8,113 nt of DNA from Anaerolineales bacterium (GTDB lineage: Bacteria; Chloroflexota; Anaerolineae; Anaerolineales; E44-bin32): the NCBI GenBank assembly GCA_011772595.1, contig WVZH01000068.1, forward strand, positions 1,339 to 9,451, in the 5' to 3' direction. Below are positions 6,713 to 8,113 of this stretch, piece after piece. Positions within the stretch are counted from its first letter, which is position 1. Each line of letters opens with the position of its first letter. Below the pieces are notes generated by a model that did no database searches, was not told the DNA's origin, and saw only the letters and a list, made by a program, of their open reading frames with translations. Both the position numbers and the translations under genes were made by a program.

Positions 6713-7714
6713 ATGAAAATTTCAATGACAGACAATAAACACCCCCTTTGGGTCATTCCCGTTGTCTTTCTTTCTGTTGTAATCATCCTCTTCGCTATTC
6801 GCGGAAACGGAAGAGCGAATGAATTTCGTTGGGAAATGGGTATCTCCGAACGCACCGGGTTTTCCATTTTGAGCGTAAATGTGGGAAACTCCGACTTAAG
6901 CTGTCAAAAGTATGACTGGAAATTGTGTAGAAAGGACGTAGAAGGTCGACTCACCGAAAACATTGCACGGCTCAAGCCTGATATCATCGCTTTCCAGGAA
7001 TTGCTAGCCCCTTGGCAGTGTGAAAAGACGCAGGAAACAGATCCTGAGAAAGTTTGCTACGACGAACAAGAAGAGCCGCAAGTTCGTCGGCTCCTAGGGG
7101 ATGACTATTCCATCGTTTGCGATAATCACAAGCACTTTGAATGCACAGCCGTTCTGAATACTGCTGGCGAGATTATTGGTTGTCCGATTGGGAGTCATTG
7201 TAACCTCGCACGAACAAGCCCGATCGACGAGGGATGTAGAGATAGGTTTTCCATCTCTGCAGTGACGGTGAAACTGAGAACCGGCGTAACGTTTGATGTG
7301 GTCAATATGCACCCCCAGAACATCACCGCCTCCTGCAGATCACAATTGCTTCGCAAGGCATTTCTTGAAGAAGTCCCTGAAGTGGCGATAATCCAAGAAG
7401 CGAAGGTGCTATTGATAGGTGATTTTAATCTCGATCCCTGGAGGGACAACGACGAAAGCTTTATTGTATGGCAACAGATTTTTCAAGCTGGCTGGGATGG
7501 TCAACCATACCAATACCATAGTGGAATCGCTGAAAAAGACCCGCCATACTACACTTTCAAATTCGTCATTAAAAAGACCCTCGATTTCGCGGTAAGCAAT
7601 TTCGCCACGGGACAAATAATCGTTCTCGGTGAATCCCCAGGCACAATGAGACTGGATGGCGGGTCAGGCAACGATCACCGAGCACTGTTTGGCTTCTTAG
7701 AATTCCCACCTTAG
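6713..7714 (+). CDS. Exported, cysteine-rich endonuclease/exonuclease/phosphatase (EEP) family hydrolase
   Basis: A 333-residue protein with a complete EEP fold. A hydrophobic segment (11-29) forms a signal anchor. Catalytic motifs in order: SVNVGN (54-59), the metal-binding Glu in IIAFQE (E96), NMH (H200), GDFNLDP (236-242, with D237 and N239), LDF (D291), and the terminal NDHRAL (D321, H322). This family cleaves phosphodiester or phosphomonoester bonds with a divalent metal; substrates include DNA, sphingomyelin and inositol phosphates, and the one here cannot be told. Ten cysteines (64, 72, 103, 115, 136, 144, 157, 163, 175, 208) lie between the first motif and just after H200, an even number suited to disulfides outside the cell. 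The first ATG is used; ATG at codon 5 is possible, and neither has a Shine-Dalgarno sequence. Base composition is lower in G+C near the start than in the left half of the window. Confidence 0.91.
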   Translation: MKISMTDNKHPLWVIPVVFLSVVIILFAIRGNGRANEFRWEMGISERTGFSILSVNVGNSDLSCQKYDWKLCRKDVEGRLTENIARLKPDIIAFQELLAPWQCEKTQETDPEKVCYDEQEEPQVRRLLGDDYSIVCDNHKHFECTAVLNTAGEIIGCPIGSHCNLARTSPIDEGCRDRFSISAVTVKLRTGVTFDVVNMHPQNITASCRSQLLRKAFLEEVPEVAIIQEAKVLLIGDFNLDPWRDNDESFIVWQQIFQAGWDGQPYQYHSGIAEKDPPYYTFKFVIKKTLDFAVSNFATGQIIVLGESPGTMRLDGGSGNDHRALFGFLEFPP

Positions 7715-7801
7715 AGATCCGTGGTTTGCGTCCAAGATTCACGATTACCCCCTCCTGGTATAAAGGAAGGCAATCCAGTATCTCGACGCTCCTCGCCGCA
7801 T

Positions 7802-8113
7802 CTATGGCGCGAGGTCGAGCGTGGCCACGACCGCAAAATGATCAGAAGCTTGCGTCTGAAGCACCTGGACCTCGACGGTGATCAAGTCCTTAGTGTGCCA
7901 GATCCAATCAATACGCTTGTGTGGATCGCGGGAGGAGTAGGTAAAGCCAGAGCCGACACCCGCTTCGCTCCATGAGTCCAAAAGTCCAGCATCCCTGATC
8001 AGTCTCATCTCGGCTGAGTCGGGTTTCGCATTCAGATCCCCAAGAAGTACAGAGAAGGCTTGATCGTTCCAGAATTGCAGAAGGACAGGCACTTGCGCCT
8101 GTCGTACGTGACT
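7802..8113 (-). CDS. EEP-family hydrolase, C-terminal part (5' end beyond window)
   Basis: The frame is open from the right edge to TAG 7804-7802, giving 103 residues of the C-terminal half. GDLNAKPDS carries the Asp and Asn of the EEP active site, KRIDWIW the second Asp, and ASDHFAVVATL the terminal Asp-His pair. The region before GDLN (LLQFWNDQAFSVLL) fits the helix and strand that normally precede it, so the gene continues rightwards without a start in view; an internal GTG at 8092 should not be taken as the start. It lacks the cysteines of the neighbouring plus-strand EEP protein and resembles the common short cytosolic or secreted EEP proteins. The two EEP genes converge with 87 bases between their stops, where no clear terminator is seen. 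Confidence 0.92.
   Translation of the reverse strand, partial: SHVRQAQVPVLLQFWNDQAFSVLLGDLNAKPDSAEMRLIRDAGLLDSWSEAGVGSGFTYSSRDPHKRIDWIWHTKDLITVEVQVLQTQASDHFAVVATLDLAP

Noticed and set aside
7715..7801. Bidirectional terminator between the convergent EEP genes
   Set aside because: Only a weak imperfect stem (CCTCCT with AGGAAGG) and no T- or A-tract were seen.

Overview
The window reads as bacterial chromosome from an environmental, mid-GC lineage. Several protein styles point to Chloroflexota (Anaerolineae-like): a Tat-exported lipoprotein-type molybdenum hydroxylase, a zinc-less mini anti-sigma factor beside an ECF sigma factor, a stand-alone PF13796-type Sensor protein, and lipoproteins with Pro/Thr-rich linkers. 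This assignment is inference from protein style, not from any marker gene. There are no rRNA, tRNA, CRISPR or transposase genes. Base composition shifts along the window: bases 1261-1320 have 41 G+C of 60, while bases 6721-6780 have 25 of 60.

From the right of centre to the left edge, seven genes run on the minus strand in this order. (1) A SIMPL-domain lipoprotein (6225-5464). (2) A two-domain lipoprotein of unknown function (5212-4091). (3) An ECF sigma factor (3968-3486), (4) a small membrane anti-sigma-like protein (3484-3158) and (5) a PF13796-type Sensor membrane protein (3094-2402), which form a tight cassette. (6) A 2Fe-2S small subunit (2212-1745) and (7) an IorB-like molybdopterin large subunit (1748 to beyond base 1), which overlap by ATGA and form an exported molybdenum hydroxylase.

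On the right, a plus-strand gene (6713-7714) encodes a membrane-anchored or secreted, cysteine-rich endonuclease/exonuclease/phosphatase (EEP) hydrolase. It converges on a second, unrelated-looking EEP gene on the minus strand that is cut by the right edge (7802-8113). The space between the divergent SIMPL and EEP genes (6226-6712) has no convincing gene but holds dyad symmetries.

The genes share one theme: most products are in or outside the membrane (two lipoproteins, a Sensor membrane protein, an anti-sigma with one membrane segment, a Tat-type oxidoreductase, an exported EEP). An envelope-stress or extracellular-signal regulon run by the ECF cassette is a reasonable hypothesis, but no shared promoter motif was found to prove it. 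The points most worth a second look are an internally shortened IorB-like subunit, the detached Sensor domain in a sigma/anti-sigma cassette, a 13-bp hairpin whose wobble pairs fit only the minus-strand RNA, and the ten-cysteine EEP protein.
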